64,000 nucleotides of DNA from positions 259,200 through 323,199 of the forward strand of contig CBDFHV010000085.1 of the NCBI GenBank assembly GCA_965247705.1, given 5' to 3'. Below the pieces are notes generated by a model. That model made no database searches. It was not told where the DNA came from and worked only from the letters and a program-made list of their open reading frames with translations. Below, piece after piece: positions 36,236-44,848 of the stretch. Source of the DNA: CBDFHV01 sp965247705. GTDB lineage: Bacteria; Pseudomonadota; Alphaproteobacteria; Rhodospirillales; CAMCUA01. The translations under genes and the position numbers were made by a program. The stretch's first letter is position 1; each line of letters begins with the position of its first letter.

Positions 36236-36554
36236 TTTAATTCCTCGGTTTTGGGGGGCGGTTCGGGGGCGACACCGGCCTATCGTCAGGTTAACAACCT
36301 TCTGACGGCGGACCAATGGAAATAGGACGGGTGCAAGCGAGTGTCGGAATTGACTCGCCAACGCCCATGGGTATGGTTTCTGGCGAGGACAGGCGGACCC
36401 GGGAGCCGCCCTTGCCCAAACCCGCCCATGGGCGAAAACATCACCCGTGAAGCGCTCGCTTCGGCTGCAGCCAATTCACCCCGTGAAGTGTCGGCCCGTG
36501 ATCAACCATCCGCGGGATCGGAGATCGATGCGAAGTCAGGCCGTCGTGGTCGCA
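36236..36554. other. Gene-free interval
   Basis: About 319 bases between the small secreted protein and the Sel1-repeat gene, both leftward. No reading frame here has a ribosome site or a recognisable product. It presumably holds the promoter of the secreted protein; no repeat or hairpin stands out. Confidence 0.5.
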
Positions 36555-37127
36555 TCATTCGGACGGTCTCATCCTCCATTCCAGGACCAGGCGCCGTGAC
36601 TCCTTAATCTGCTCGGGTTTCATTCTCTTGGCCAAGGCATCACGATTCCGGGGGGCCTTTTTGTTTCCGCGGTTAGCCGAGATACTGAACCACTTGTAGG
36701 CCTGGACGACGTCCTGCTTTATTCCCTGGCCCTTCATGTACAGGAAGCCAAGGTTGTTCTGGGCGTTGACGTGCCCTCCTTCGGCGGCCTCCTGGAACCA
36801 CCTCGCCGCGTCGGTGAAGCTCTTCGGAACGCCTCGGCCGATGCTGTACATAAGGCCCAGGTTGTACTGGGCGTAGATATGCCCTTGCTCGGCGGCCTTC
36901 CCGTACCACTTCGCCGCCTCGGCGAAGTCGATCGGCACGCCCCGACCCCTCGCGTACATGAAAGCCAGGTTGTTCTGGGCTTTGGCGTTCCCGTCCAGGG
37001 CCAGTACACTGAATTCCTGGAACGCGGTGGGGAAGTCGCCGTTCTGGAAGGCGGTGACGCCTTCATCAAAGCCGGCCCAGGCGGGTATGCCCGCCAAGAC
37101 TCCAATGACTGCGATCAGCCACCTCAC
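36555..37127 (-). CDS. Secreted Sel1-repeat protein
   Basis: A 190-residue protein with a signal peptide (MRWLIAVIGVLAGIPAWA, cleavage near residue 18). It has three to four Sel1/TPR-like repeats of about 36 residues, recognisable by AQNNLAFMYARGRGVP, AQYNLGLMYSIGRGVP and AQNNLGFLYMKGQGI with A-A-x-W-x-x-x-A-A-E-x-G-H between them. Such solenoids act as protein-binding scaffolds in the periplasm or envelope. The charged C-terminus (LAKRMKPEQIKESRRLVLEW) is typical of bacterial Sel1 proteins. No partner is suggested by the neighbours. Confidence 0.85.
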   Translation of the reverse strand: MRWLIAVIGVLAGIPAWAGFDEGVTAFQNGDFPTAFQEFSVLALDGNAKAQNNLAFMYARGRGVPIDFAEAAKWYGKAAEQGHIYAQYNLGLMYSIGRGVPKSFTDAARWFQEAAEGGHVNAQNNLGFLYMKGQGIKQDVVQAYKWFSISANRGNKKAPRNRDALAKRMKPEQIKESRRLVLEWRMRPSE

Positions 37128-37347
37128 GCCATGTCACTCCTGTCCCTTGCAGACCGGAATGCCCCCAAGCACGATCAAACCGGGATACTCGCGCGGACGA
37201 TTTTCACGTTGGTGATCATGCCTCCACGGCGCCGGATTGGCAAGTCGAACCGGCGTTCGAAGGGGGCATACAACCAAATTTGTTGCTCTTTTGTTCTCTT
37301 TACTGATAAGGTGCTCGTCACACAACGACGAACGTTGGAGAGATAAT

Positions 37348-37440
37348 GTGACAAATCCCCTGCTCGGCTTCGCCGCGAACTTCGTGGGCGTGTGTTGGCT
37401 GTTCACCGCCCTGCACGTCTGGCTGTTTGTTGCCGGTTAG
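37348..37440 (+). CDS. Possible 30-residue membrane protein
   Basis: A very short frame in the 338-base divergent gap between the Sel1 protein and the thioesterase gene. It starts at GTG 37348 with GGAGAG five bases upstream, an ideal ribosome site, and ends at TAG 37440. The product has one hydrophobic helix (FAANFVGVCWLFTALHVWLF) and almost no polar tail, like many small bacterial membrane proteins. Third codon positions are mostly G or C. A longer frame upstream (from 37237) lacks this site and looks non-coding. No homologue is recognised. Confidence 0.5.
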   Translation: MTNPLLGFAANFVGVCWLFTALHVWLFVAG

Positions 37441-37465
37441 GTCGGCATACGTGCACCGGCGGCCC

Positions 37466-37858
37466 CTACCCCTTGGAGACGGGACGCTTTTGCCCCGCCT
37501 CGTCCAGGGCGACGAACGTGAACATTCCTTCCGTCACCTTCACCGGCGGCCGGTCCACGTCACGGGACTCTTCCCAGGCTTCGACCTCGACGGTGATGGA
37601 CGTGGTGCCCACCTTGACCACGTGGGTATAGACGCTCAGCACGTCGCCGACTCGAACGGGCCGATGGAAACTCATGCTGGTAACACCCACCGTCGCCACC
37701 CGTCCCCTGGCCCGCTTCCAGGCCGCCATGCCGCCCGCCAGGTCCATTTGGGCCATCAGCCAGCCGCCGAAGATGTCACCGCTGGGATTGGTGTCGGCGG
37801 GCATGGCAAGGGTGCGAATGGTCAGTTCGCCATGGGGCGACGATGATTCCTCCGACAT
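37466..37858 (-). CDS. Acyl-CoA thioesterase (hotdog fold, YciA-like)
   Basis: A 130-residue single-hotdog thioesterase that would hydrolyse acyl-CoA. The family pattern is clear: RTLAMPADTNPSGDIFGGWL near residue 15 (catalytic Asp in NPSGDIFGG), then MDLAGGMAA, VTSMSFHRPVRVGDVLSVY and VTEGMFTFVALDE. The start is taken at ATG 37858, closest to the conserved region; an in-frame Met twelve codons further upstream exists. It is divergent from parE. Short- to medium-chain acyl-CoA substrates are usual for YciA members. Confidence 0.88.
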   Translation of the reverse strand: MSEESSSPHGELTIRTLAMPADTNPSGDIFGGWLMAQMDLAGGMAAWKRARGRVATVGVTSMSFHRPVRVGDVLSVYTHVVKVGTTSITVEVEAWEESRDVDRPPVKVTEGMFTFVALDEAGQKRPVSKG

Positions 37859-37957
37859 GGAACGGATCCGCTTTCCTACTATATTTTGCGACAATTGGGA
37901 CGTGTGACCACTGTATCATCCTTGCTGACGGGTCACAGCCCTTTTAGGATGCCAACC

Positions 37958-39958
37958 ATGCAGGATCTGTTCGCCGTTCCCCACGCCCCCGACGCGCCCC
38001 CGGCGCGGGCCGCGTACGGGGCCAAGGATATCGAGGTGCTGGAGGGCCTGGAGCCCGTGCGCCGCCGCCCCGGCATGTACATCGGCGGCACCGACGAGCC
38101 GGCCCTGCACCACCTGGCGGCGGAAGTCCTCGACAATGCCATGGACGAAGCGGTGGCCGGTCACGCCACCCGCATCGACCTGGAGCTGGCCGCCGACCAG
38201 ACGGTGACCGTTCGCGACAACGGCCGGGGCATCCCGGTGGATTCCCATCCCAAATTCAAAAGCAAGTCGGCCCTGGAGGTGATCCTGACCACCCTCCATT
38301 CCGGCGGCAAGTTCAGCGGCAAGGTCTATCAGACCTCGGGCGGGCTGCACGGGGTCGGCCTTTCCGTGGTCAATGCGCTCTCGGATCTCCTCACTGTCGA
38401 GGTTGCCCGGGACCGCAAACTGTGGACCCAAGACTACGCCCGGGGCAAGCCCAAGGGGCCGCTCAGTGACAGGGGCTCCGTGAGCAATCGGCGGGGCACC
38501 ACCATCGCATTCCACCCGGACCCCAAAATCTTCGGCGCGCGGCTATGCTTCCGTCCCGCCCATTTATTTCGCATGGCCCGGTCCAAGGCCTACCTGTTTC
38601 GCGGGGTGGAAATCCGCTGGAAATGCGATCCCAAGCTGCTCGCCGTTGACAAACTGACGCCTGAGACGGCAACGCTCCATTTTCCCGGGGGTTTACAAGA
38701 TTTTCTTCAATCGATGCTGGAAAACCGACGCACCCATACCCCGGCCGCTTTCGCCGGCGAGGCGGCGGTCAACGGGGGCGGCCGGGTGGAATGGGCCGTC
38801 GCCTGGCCGGTGGACGAGGACGATTTCTTTAACTCCTACTGCAACACCGTCCCCACCCCTCAGGGCGGCACCCACGAGCAGGGCCTGCGCGCGGCCCTGA
38901 CCCGGGGCCTGAAGGCCTACGGTGAACTGACCAATCTGAAGGGCGCGGCCCGAATCTCCGCCGATGACGTGGTCGGTGGCGCATGCATCATGTTGTCCTT
39001 GTTCATGCCGGAGCCCCAATTCCAAGGTCAGACCAAGGAACGCCTGGCCAGTTCGGAGGCCACTCGGCTGGTGGAGGTCACGGTCCGCGACCACTTCGAC
39101 CACTGGCTTTCGGCGGATCCTGCGGCCTCTGGATTTCTGTTGGAGAAGATCGTCGAACGGGCCGAAGAGCGCCAGCGGCGCCGCCACAACCGCGAGACCA
39201 AGCGCGCCAGCGCCACCCGGCGGTTGCGCCTGCCCGGCAAGCTGACGGACTGCACCGCCAACCGCGCCGCCGGCACGGAGATATTCCTGGTCGAGGGGGA
39301 TTCCGCCGGAGGCTCGGCCAAGCAGGCCCGCGACCGGGCGACCCAGGCGGTGCTCCCGTTGCGCGGCAAGATCCTCAACGTGGCCAGCGCCACGGCCGAC
39401 AAGATGCGGGCCAACCAGGAGCTTGCGGACTTGGTGGAAGCCCTTGGCTGCGGCACCGGCGCCGCTTTCGACGAGGACGCGTTGCGCTATGACAAGGTCG
39501 TGATTATGACCGACGCCGATGTCGACGGCGCCCACATCGCCTCCCTGCTCATTACGTTCTTTTTCAAGGAGATGCGTCAACTCATTGAAAAAGGACATCT
39601 CTATCTGGCGATGCCGCCCCTGTATCGACTCAGCCAAGGGGGTGTCACCGCCTACGCCCGGGACGACGAACACCGGGAGGAACTGATGCGGACTCGTTTC
39701 AACGGCCGTGGCAAGGTGGAGGTGAGCCGTTTCAAGGGCCTTGGCGAGATGCCTTCGGCCCAGTTGCGGGAAACCACCATGATGTCCGGCAAGCGGACGC
39801 TGCTGCGGGTCCGACTGCCGGCCGGGCACGATTCGGAATCCCATGAGGATCTGCGCGCCACATCCCGCCTCGTCGACAGCCTGATGGGCCGCAAGCCCGA
39901 ACTCCGCCTGGCCTACATCCAGGAGCACGCTCGTTTCGTCGATGCGGTGGACGTCTGA
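37958..39958 (+). CDS. parE: DNA topoisomerase IV subunit B
   Basis: The 666-residue ATPase subunit of topoisomerase IV, which unlinks daughter chromosomes. The GHKL ATPase has EVLDNAMDEA, VRDNGRGIPVD and the lid SGGLHGVGLSVVNALS. The Toprim domain has EGDSAGGSAKQARDR and the acidic triad DADVDGAH. The compact length and the LHHLAAEVLDNAMDEA pattern favour ParE over GyrB. The start at 37958 is chosen because the known N-terminus begins here; ATG 37949 is possible. It is divergent from the thioesterase gene. Confidence 0.93.
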   Translation: MQDLFAVPHAPDAPPARAAYGAKDIEVLEGLEPVRRRPGMYIGGTDEPALHHLAAEVLDNAMDEAVAGHATRIDLELAADQTVTVRDNGRGIPVDSHPKFKSKSALEVILTTLHSGGKFSGKVYQTSGGLHGVGLSVVNALSDLLTVEVARDRKLWTQDYARGKPKGPLSDRGSVSNRRGTTIAFHPDPKIFGARLCFRPAHLFRMARSKAYLFRGVEIRWKCDPKLLAVDKLTPETATLHFPGGLQDFLQSMLENRRTHTPAAFAGEAAVNGGGRVEWAVAWPVDEDDFFNSYCNTVPTPQGGTHEQGLRAALTRGLKAYGELTNLKGAARISADDVVGGACIMLSLFMPEPQFQGQTKERLASSEATRLVEVTVRDHFDHWLSADPAASGFLLEKIVERAEERQRRRHNRETKRASATRRLRLPGKLTDCTANRAAGTEIFLVEGDSAGGSAKQARDRATQAVLPLRGKILNVASATADKMRANQELADLVEALGCGTGAAFDEDALRYDKVVIMTDADVDGAHIASLLITFFFKEMRQLIEKGHLYLAMPPLYRLSQGGVTAYARDDEHREELMRTRFNGRGKVEVSRFKGLGEMPSAQLRETTMMSGKRTLLRVRLPAGHDSESHEDLRATSRLVDSLMGRKPELRLAYIQEHARFVDAVDV

Positions 39959-40037
39959 CCTTTATTCAGCCCTTGTCGGCGCGCTTGCCGCGACCCCATA
40001 TGGAACCCGTTCGATTGCTCTTGAACGGATACTTCCC

Positions 40038-40604
40038 ATGGCCCTTCGCCTCCTATCGCTTATGGGCGCCGCCCTGATCCTGACCTCGTGTGCCAACGCG
40101 CCTGTGCTTACCGGCTACTTTCACGTCTCCGGCGTTCCCGGGACCTTCACCTATGCCGGCGCCGATCGGGACTTTACCGTTGTCCTGGTTGGCAACCCCT
40201 TTGCCGAACCGAAAGCCGAGGTCGAACGTGTGATCACCGATGCCATGCAAGGCCGCCACCACGGGCCGAGCACCCATTTCACCGCCACGCCCTCGGCCAA
40301 TGCCCGCACCAACTACCGCTTCGTTTTCATGTTCGATCCGCCGCGCGCCCTGGACGCTTCGACTTTGTGCGAAGACCTGGGGCGCCTGAAGGCCGCCGTG
40401 CCATCGGGCGGACTGCGCATCATGGCCGCGTTCTGTGCCAAGGACCGGCTGATGGTCGAGATCCTGGCCCGCTCGGGGCCGGCCAAATCCGTGCGTGACC
40501 CGGTGGTGCACGATCTGATCGGCCGAATCACCTGGAGCATCATCCCGTACCGGGACCCTTACGATCAGGACGACGACAATCCGTCGCCGCTCATCATTCC
40601 ATGA
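40038..40604 (+). CDS. Predicted lipoprotein of unknown function
   Basis: A 188-residue lipoprotein: signal MALRLLSLMGAALILTSCA with a lipobox LTSC, so the mature N-terminal Cys would be lipidated. The mature region contains GVPGTFTYAGADRDFTVVLV and an alternating alpha/beta pattern (LRIMAAFCAKDRLMVEILAR), ending DQDDDNPSPLIIP. No domain is recognised. Its stop overlaps the start of the DUF815 gene (ATGA), so the two are co-translated. The start at 40038 gives a proper signal peptide; frames upstream overlap parE. Confidence 0.75.
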   Translation: MALRLLSLMGAALILTSCANAPVLTGYFHVSGVPGTFTYAGADRDFTVVLVGNPFAEPKAEVERVITDAMQGRHHGPSTHFTATPSANARTNYRFVFMFDPPRALDASTLCEDLGRLKAAVPSGGLRIMAAFCAKDRLMVEILARSGPAKSVRDPVVHDLIGRITWSIIPYRDPYDQDDDNPSPLIIP

Positions 40605-41458
40605 GCGAGCCGGACCTGAGTCCGATTCTGAAGCGGATCGCCGATGCGCTGGACCGGCTGGCCCCGGCGGCGGCGCGGGACGACGGCGCCGGCACCGCCG
40701 ACGCCTACGTTTGGCACGCCGAGGGCGACCGGCTGGAACCCGTGATCAGGGTCAATCGCCTGGACCTTGAATTGCTTCACGGCATCGAACGCCAGCGCGA
40801 CGGGCTGATGGAGAACACCCGGCGTTTTGCTCGCGGCCTGCCCGCCAACAACGCGCTCTTGTGGGGCGCCCGGGGCACGGGCAAAAGCTCTCTGGTCAAG
40901 GCCGTCCACGGCGCCATCGCCGCCGAAGTGACGGCCCGGCTGGTGCTGGTGGAGATCCATCGCGAGGACATCGCCAGCCTGCCCCGGCTCCTGCACCGCC
41001 TGCGCGACCGGTCGTGGCGCTGCATCCTGTTCTGCGACGACTTGTCCTTCGACGGCATCGACACCTCTTACAAGTCCCTCAAGGCGATCCTGGAAGGTGG
41101 CATCGAAGGGCGCCCGGACAACGTGCTGTTCTATGCCACCTCCAATCGCCGCCACCTGATGCCGCGGGACATGATCGAAAACGAACGTTCGACCGCGATT
41201 AATCCCGCCGAGGCGGTGGAGGAGAAGGTTTCCCTTTCCGACCGCTTCGGCCTGTGGCTGGGATTTCACAATTGCGATCAGGCCACCTATCTGGCGATGG
41301 TCGAGGGCTACGCCCATCACTACGGCCTGGCCTTGGCGTCGGAAATCCTGCACGCCCGGGCCAACGAATGGTCGGTGACCCGTGGCGCACGGTCCGGACG
41401 GGTCGCCTGGCAGTTCATCCAGGATCTGGCCGGCGAGCTGGGCAAGCGTCTGGACTGA
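40601..41458 (+). CDS. DUF815-family AAA+ ATP-binding protein
   Basis: A 285-residue ATPase of the DUF815 group. Walker A is WGARGTGKSSLVKA near residue 88 and Walker B CILFCDDLSFDGID near 145. The sensor-like segment is VLFYATSNRRHLMPRDM near 178 and the C-terminal part contains EEKVSLSDRFGLWLGF. The family is widespread and conserved, but its cellular job is not established. In alphaproteobacteria it is normally near the serS-surE-pcm-M23 block, as here. It is translationally coupled to the lipoprotein upstream. Confidence 0.9.
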   Translation: MSEPDLSPILKRIADALDRLAPAAARDDGAGTADAYVWHAEGDRLEPVIRVNRLDLELLHGIERQRDGLMENTRRFARGLPANNALLWGARGTGKSSLVKAVHGAIAAEVTARLVLVEIHREDIASLPRLLHRLRDRSWRCILFCDDLSFDGIDTSYKSLKAILEGGIEGRPDNVLFYATSNRRHLMPRDMIENERSTAINPAEAVEEKVSLSDRFGLWLGFHNCDQATYLAMVEGYAHHYGLALASEILHARANEWSVTRGARSGRVAWQFIQDLAGELGKRLD

Positions 41459-41482
41459 CCGGGCTAAAGTCCGGCCACTGAC

Positions 41483-42133
41483 ATGACACTTCGCCCCGAG
41501 CACCCTGGAAACCAACGGATTTTCAACGCCCCGCCGGGCACGGTGTGGCTTTGCGGCATCCTGATCGCCTGTTACGGGCTGTACCGTCTGGCCCCCCCGG
41601 AAGGGCAGGAATGGGCGATCAGGACCTTTGCGTTCATTCCGGTCCTGTTTCACGCCATGTTCGCGGAGGGGGGGACCGGTATCTCCCTGGGTGGTCTGCT
41701 ACCCCTGGCGGGCCACGTACTGTTCCACGCCGACCTGATTCATCTCCTGGTCAACGTGGGCCTTTTGCTGGCCTTCGGCTCGGTGGTCGAGCGGACCCTG
41801 GGCCTGGTGAGGTTCCTGACCATTTTCTTCGTCAGCGCCACCGGCGGCGCCATCGCTCAGGCGCTGGCCGTGGGCCCGGTGTTCATGATCGTCATCGGAG
41901 CGTCAGGCGCCATCTACGGGGTGATCGGGGCCGCCGTGCGATTCATGCTGGCCGGCAGCCGTGGCGGCGGCACCCATCCGGTGCTGATCTTCGTCGCCGT
42001 GATCATGGGTATCAACATCCTCCTGGCGATCCTGGGAATGGGCGGCCTCGTCGCCGCGGCGGCCATCGCCTGGCAGGCTCATATCGGCGGTTTTGTCGCC
42101 GGTCTACTGTTGGCCTATATCCTGGCGCGCTGA
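41483..42133 (+). CDS. Rhomboid-family intramembrane serine protease
   Basis: A 216-residue membrane protein with about six helices. The catalytic dyad is visible: Ser141 in VIGASGAIYGVIG (GxSG motif) and His200 in WQAHIGGFVAGLLL. The helix with HLLVNVGLLLAFGSVVER is the typical rhomboid HxxxN region. It would cut transmembrane substrates in the inner membrane. The gene starts 24 bases after the DUF815 gene and its last 19 bases overlap the end of the convergent M23 gene. Confidence 0.92.
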   Translation: MTLRPEHPGNQRIFNAPPGTVWLCGILIACYGLYRLAPPEGQEWAIRTFAFIPVLFHAMFAEGGTGISLGGLLPLAGHVLFHADLIHLLVNVGLLLAFGSVVERTLGLVRFLTIFFVSATGGAIAQALAVGPVFMIVIGASGAIYGVIGAAVRFMLAGSRGGGTHPVLIFVAVIMGINILLAILGMGGLVAAAAIAWQAHIGGFVAGLLLAYILAR

Positions 42134-43389
42134 GACGCTTCGGGATCGACAGCCCGGCCCACGGCTGGACTGAGCTGCTTCGCGGGGTCCCGGGCCCGAT
42201 TGCCCCGCCGCAATTCGAAATGGAGTTGCGGCGCGCTGACGCCGCCGGTGCTGCCGACCCGGGCAATCACCTGACCCCGCCGCACGGTCTCTCCCCGCGA
42301 CACCAGAAGCGCGCCGTTGTGGGCATAGGCCGTCACCCACCCGCCGCGGTGCTTGATGAGAAGCAGGTTGCCGAACCCCCGCAGTTCGTTGCCAGCGTAG
42401 GCGATCACCCCGTCGGCGGCGGCGACCACCGGCGTGCCGCGTGGCGCGGCTATGTTGATGCCGTCATTGTGCAGCCCACGGGCCTGAGGGCCGAAGGGCG
42501 TGACCACCTTGCCCGTGACCGGCCACAGGAAGCCCTTGCCGCTAAGGGGCGGCGGCCGGGGCATGGAGACCGCCGTGGGCGCCGGAGCAGGTTGGGGCGC
42601 GGGCGCGGGCGGTGGCACCTTAGCGACCAGGGTGGGTGGTGGCGTGGCGGGTGGTTGCGGGGCCAGTGGTGGCATGGTCGGTGGCGCGACGGGTGGTGGC
42701 GGCATGGCCGTTCGCGCCGCTGAAGCTTTTGGCGCCGACTTGGCCTGTGTCGTCGACGTGGCCTGTGGCGTCGCCTTGGCCTGTGACGCCGACTTGGCCT
42801 GTGGTGCCGCCCTGGCCCGTGGCGCCGCCGCGGGTCGTGCGGCGACGGCGACCCGGGGCACGGTCAGGCGCTGGCCGACGAGAATCGTGTGGCGGTCCGT
42901 CAGGCCGTTTACCCGCGCCAGGTCATAAACACTGATCCCATAGGTGTTGGATATGTCGGACAGGGTATCGCCGGGACGCACTTCATGGGCGATGACCGGC
43001 GGAATCCGTAACCGCTGTCCGGTCCGCAGATGATAGGGCGGCGTCAGGCCGTTATCCCCAATGATGGCGCGCATGGGAACGCCGTAGCGGCGAGAGACGC
43101 TGTAGACCGTGTCGCCGGACGCGACCCGGATCCCACCACTCGGAGGTCGCGGCAGGGGCGATACCGGGGCGGGACGCGCTTTCGGCGCTTCCCGGCGCAC
43201 CGGTGAGGCCACGGCGGCGGTCGACGATGCAACGGGCCGATCAGCGGTCACCGGCGGCGGGTTGTCCCGACGCCCGGGCGGTGGCCACTCGGCCCATCCG
43301 CAGCCGACCAATGGCGCGAGAAGAGCGAGGCACGCGATACCGGCCAAGCGCGGCCGAATGACGGAGGGGGCGATTCGCATCATGTCCAT
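42115..43389 (-). CDS. LysM-M23 lipoprotein, NlpD-like
   Basis: A 424-residue envelope protein. The signal peptide ends in lipobox LVGC. Two LysM peptidoglycan-binding domains follow: near 90-135 (VASGDTVYSVSRRYGVP) and 140-185 (VRPGDTLSDISNTYGISV). A long Ala/Pro linker precedes a C-terminal LytM domain (from about 290). Zn ligands look partly lost: the usual HxxxD reads HNDGIN, and YAHNG and QLHFELR follow. This is the pattern of NlpD/EnvC-type activators of amidases rather than active endopeptidases. The start is uncertain; TTG 43419 and ATG 43380-43389 are possible. Confidence 0.85.
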   Translation of the reverse strand: MDMMRIAPSVIRPRLAGIACLALLAPLVGCGWAEWPPPGRRDNPPPVTADRPVASSTAAVASPVRREAPKARPAPVSPLPRPPSGGIRVASGDTVYSVSRRYGVPMRAIIGDNGLTPPYHLRTGQRLRIPPVIAHEVRPGDTLSDISNTYGISVYDLARVNGLTDRHTILVGQRLTVPRVAVAARPAAAPRARAAPQAKSASQAKATPQATSTTQAKSAPKASAARTAMPPPPVAPPTMPPLAPQPPATPPPTLVAKVPPPAPAPQPAPAPTAVSMPRPPPLSGKGFLWPVTGKVVTPFGPQARGLHNDGINIAAPRGTPVVAAADGVIAYAGNELRGFGNLLLIKHRGGWVTAYAHNGALLVSRGETVRRGQVIARVGSTGGVSAPQLHFELRRGNRARDPAKQLSPAVGRAVDPEASQRARI

Positions 43390-43415
43390 GAGTATGGAAA
43401 GCCGAACCCGTCCCT

Positions 43416-44069
43416 TCAACGTCCGTTTGCCTCACTCGTTTCGGCATCCGACACCAGGGGCACGAAGTGCACCGTATCCAGGGTCTCCACCCGTTCGCCG
43501 TCGGCGGTCCGCCGCAAACGGATCAAGGTTTGCCGGTCCGCGCCTTCGCGCACGGGCGCGACAAGAATTCCGGACTCGGCGAGTTGGTCGACCAGTTCTC
43601 CGGGTACATCGTCGGCGGCCGCCGTCACCATGATCCGGTCGAAGGGCGCCTGGCCAGGCCATCCCTCCGTCCCGTCCCCACAGCGGGTGCTGATGTTGAA
43701 CAGCTTCAGGGCGTTCAGGCGGTCCTCGGCCGACTTCAACAAGTCTCGATGACGCTCCACCGTGTAGAGGCGGCGGCACAGTTGGGCGAGCACGGCCGCC
43801 TGGTAACCCGACCCGGTGCCCACCTCCAGGACCTTGTGCCGGGCGCCCACCTCGAGGGCCTGGGTCATCTTGCCGACGACCACCGTCTGGCTGATGGTCT
43901 GCTGATGGCCGATGGGCAGGGCCAGGTTTTCGTAGGCCTGGTCGCGGAAAGCCGGCGGTACGAACTGCTCCCGCGGCACCCGCTCGATGGCCGACAGCAC
44001 CCCTGGCTCCGTCACCCCGCCACGACGCAAGTCCAGGATCAGCCGGATTTTGCGGGAATCGGGACTCAT
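43416..44069 (-). CDS. pcm: Protein-L-isoaspartate O-methyltransferase
   Basis: A 217-residue repair methyltransferase for isoaspartyl residues. Visible motifs are VPREQFVPPAFRDQAYEN near the N-terminus, LPIGHQQTISQTVVVGKMTQ (substrate loop), the SAM-binding KVLEVGTGSGYQAAVLAQL near 83, and FDRIMVTAAADDVP. The start at 44069 is used because the family begins here; its ATG overlaps the surE stop. It belongs to the serS-surE-pcm-nlpD-like operon, a conserved stationary-phase maintenance group. Confidence 0.96.
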   Translation of the reverse strand: MSPDSRKIRLILDLRRGGVTEPGVLSAIERVPREQFVPPAFRDQAYENLALPIGHQQTISQTVVVGKMTQALEVGARHKVLEVGTGSGYQAAVLAQLCRRLYTVERHRDLLKSAEDRLNALKLFNISTRCGDGTEGWPGQAPFDRIMVTAAADDVPGELVDQLAESGILVAPVREGADRQTLIRLRRTADGERVETLDTVHFVPLVSDAETSEANGR

Positions 44070-44848
44070 GCGAAGGCCTGGCGGAAGGTTTTCAGGGTCC
44101 GGCCGTGGGTCAGGTCCATGCACAGGGGGGTGACGGCGACGGCGCCCCTGTTGACGGCGGCCAGGTCGGTGCCGCGCCGGGTGCGGTCCTCATCCCGCTG
44201 GTTGCCGATCCAGAAATAGGTCCGGCCCCGGGGGTCGACCCGCTCCGCCAGTTCGCTGCCGATCTTGCGGCGGCCCAGACGGCAAACCTCGATCCCCGTC
44301 ACGTCGCGCGCCGGCCGGTCGGGGATATTCACGTTGATCAACACGTCGGCCGGCCAGGTCTGGGTGGACAGGCGACGCACCACTTGCGGCACCCAGTGCT
44401 CGGCCGTGGCCCAGCGGGTCGGTCCCGTATCATCGGCCATCATGCTGAAGGCGACGGCGCGAAACCCCAGCAGCGTCGCTTCCATGGCCGCGGCCACGGT
44501 GCCCGAATAGGTGACGTCCTCGCCCAGGTTACCGCCCCGGTTGATCCCCGAAAGGATTAGGTCCGGCGGCTGATCGCGGAGGATCTGATTGACCGCCAGG
44601 ACGACGCTGTCGGTCGGGGTGCCGTCGACGGCGAACCGGCGCCGCGACAGCTTGCGGATGCGCAAGGGCCTGCGGATGGTCAACGAATGACCCGCCGCGC
44701 TCTGCTCGGTCTCCGGGGCAACCACCCAGACCTCGGCCGCCAGGGGCCGCATGATCTTTTCCAGGACCCGGATGCCGGGCGCATGGATGCCGTCGTCGTT
44801 GCTGATCAGGACCCGGGCCTGGGGCAGTTTTTTGGGACTAGAGGTCAT
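44066..44848 (-). CDS. surE: 5'/3'-nucleotidase SurE
   Basis: A 260-residue metal-dependent nucleotidase acting on nucleoside monophosphates. The metal-binding motif is VLISNDDGIHAPGI near residue 13, followed by VVAPETEQSAAGHSLT and the signature LILSGINRGGNLGEDVTYSG. The C-terminal part ends NRGAVAVTPLCMDLT, as in other SurE proteins. The ATG at 44848 overlaps the serS stop by eleven bases and the gene end overlaps pcm, so the run is translationally coupled. Confidence 0.96.
   Translation of the reverse strand: MTSSPKKLPQARVLISNDDGIHAPGIRVLEKIMRPLAAEVWVVAPETEQSAAGHSLTIRRPLRIRKLSRRRFAVDGTPTDSVVLAVNQILRDQPPDLILSGINRGGNLGEDVTYSGTVAAAMEATLLGFRAVAFSMMADDTGPTRWATAEHWVPQVVRRLSTQTWPADVLINVNIPDRPARDVTGIEVCRLGRRKIGSELAERVDPRGRTYFWIGNQRDEDRTRRGTDLAAVNRGAVAVTPLCMDLTHGRTLKTFRQAFA

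Noticed and set aside
37903..37938. GTGAC...GTCAC pair before parE as a CRP-type site
   Set aside because: The half-sites are far more than six bases apart and do not form a CRP dyad.
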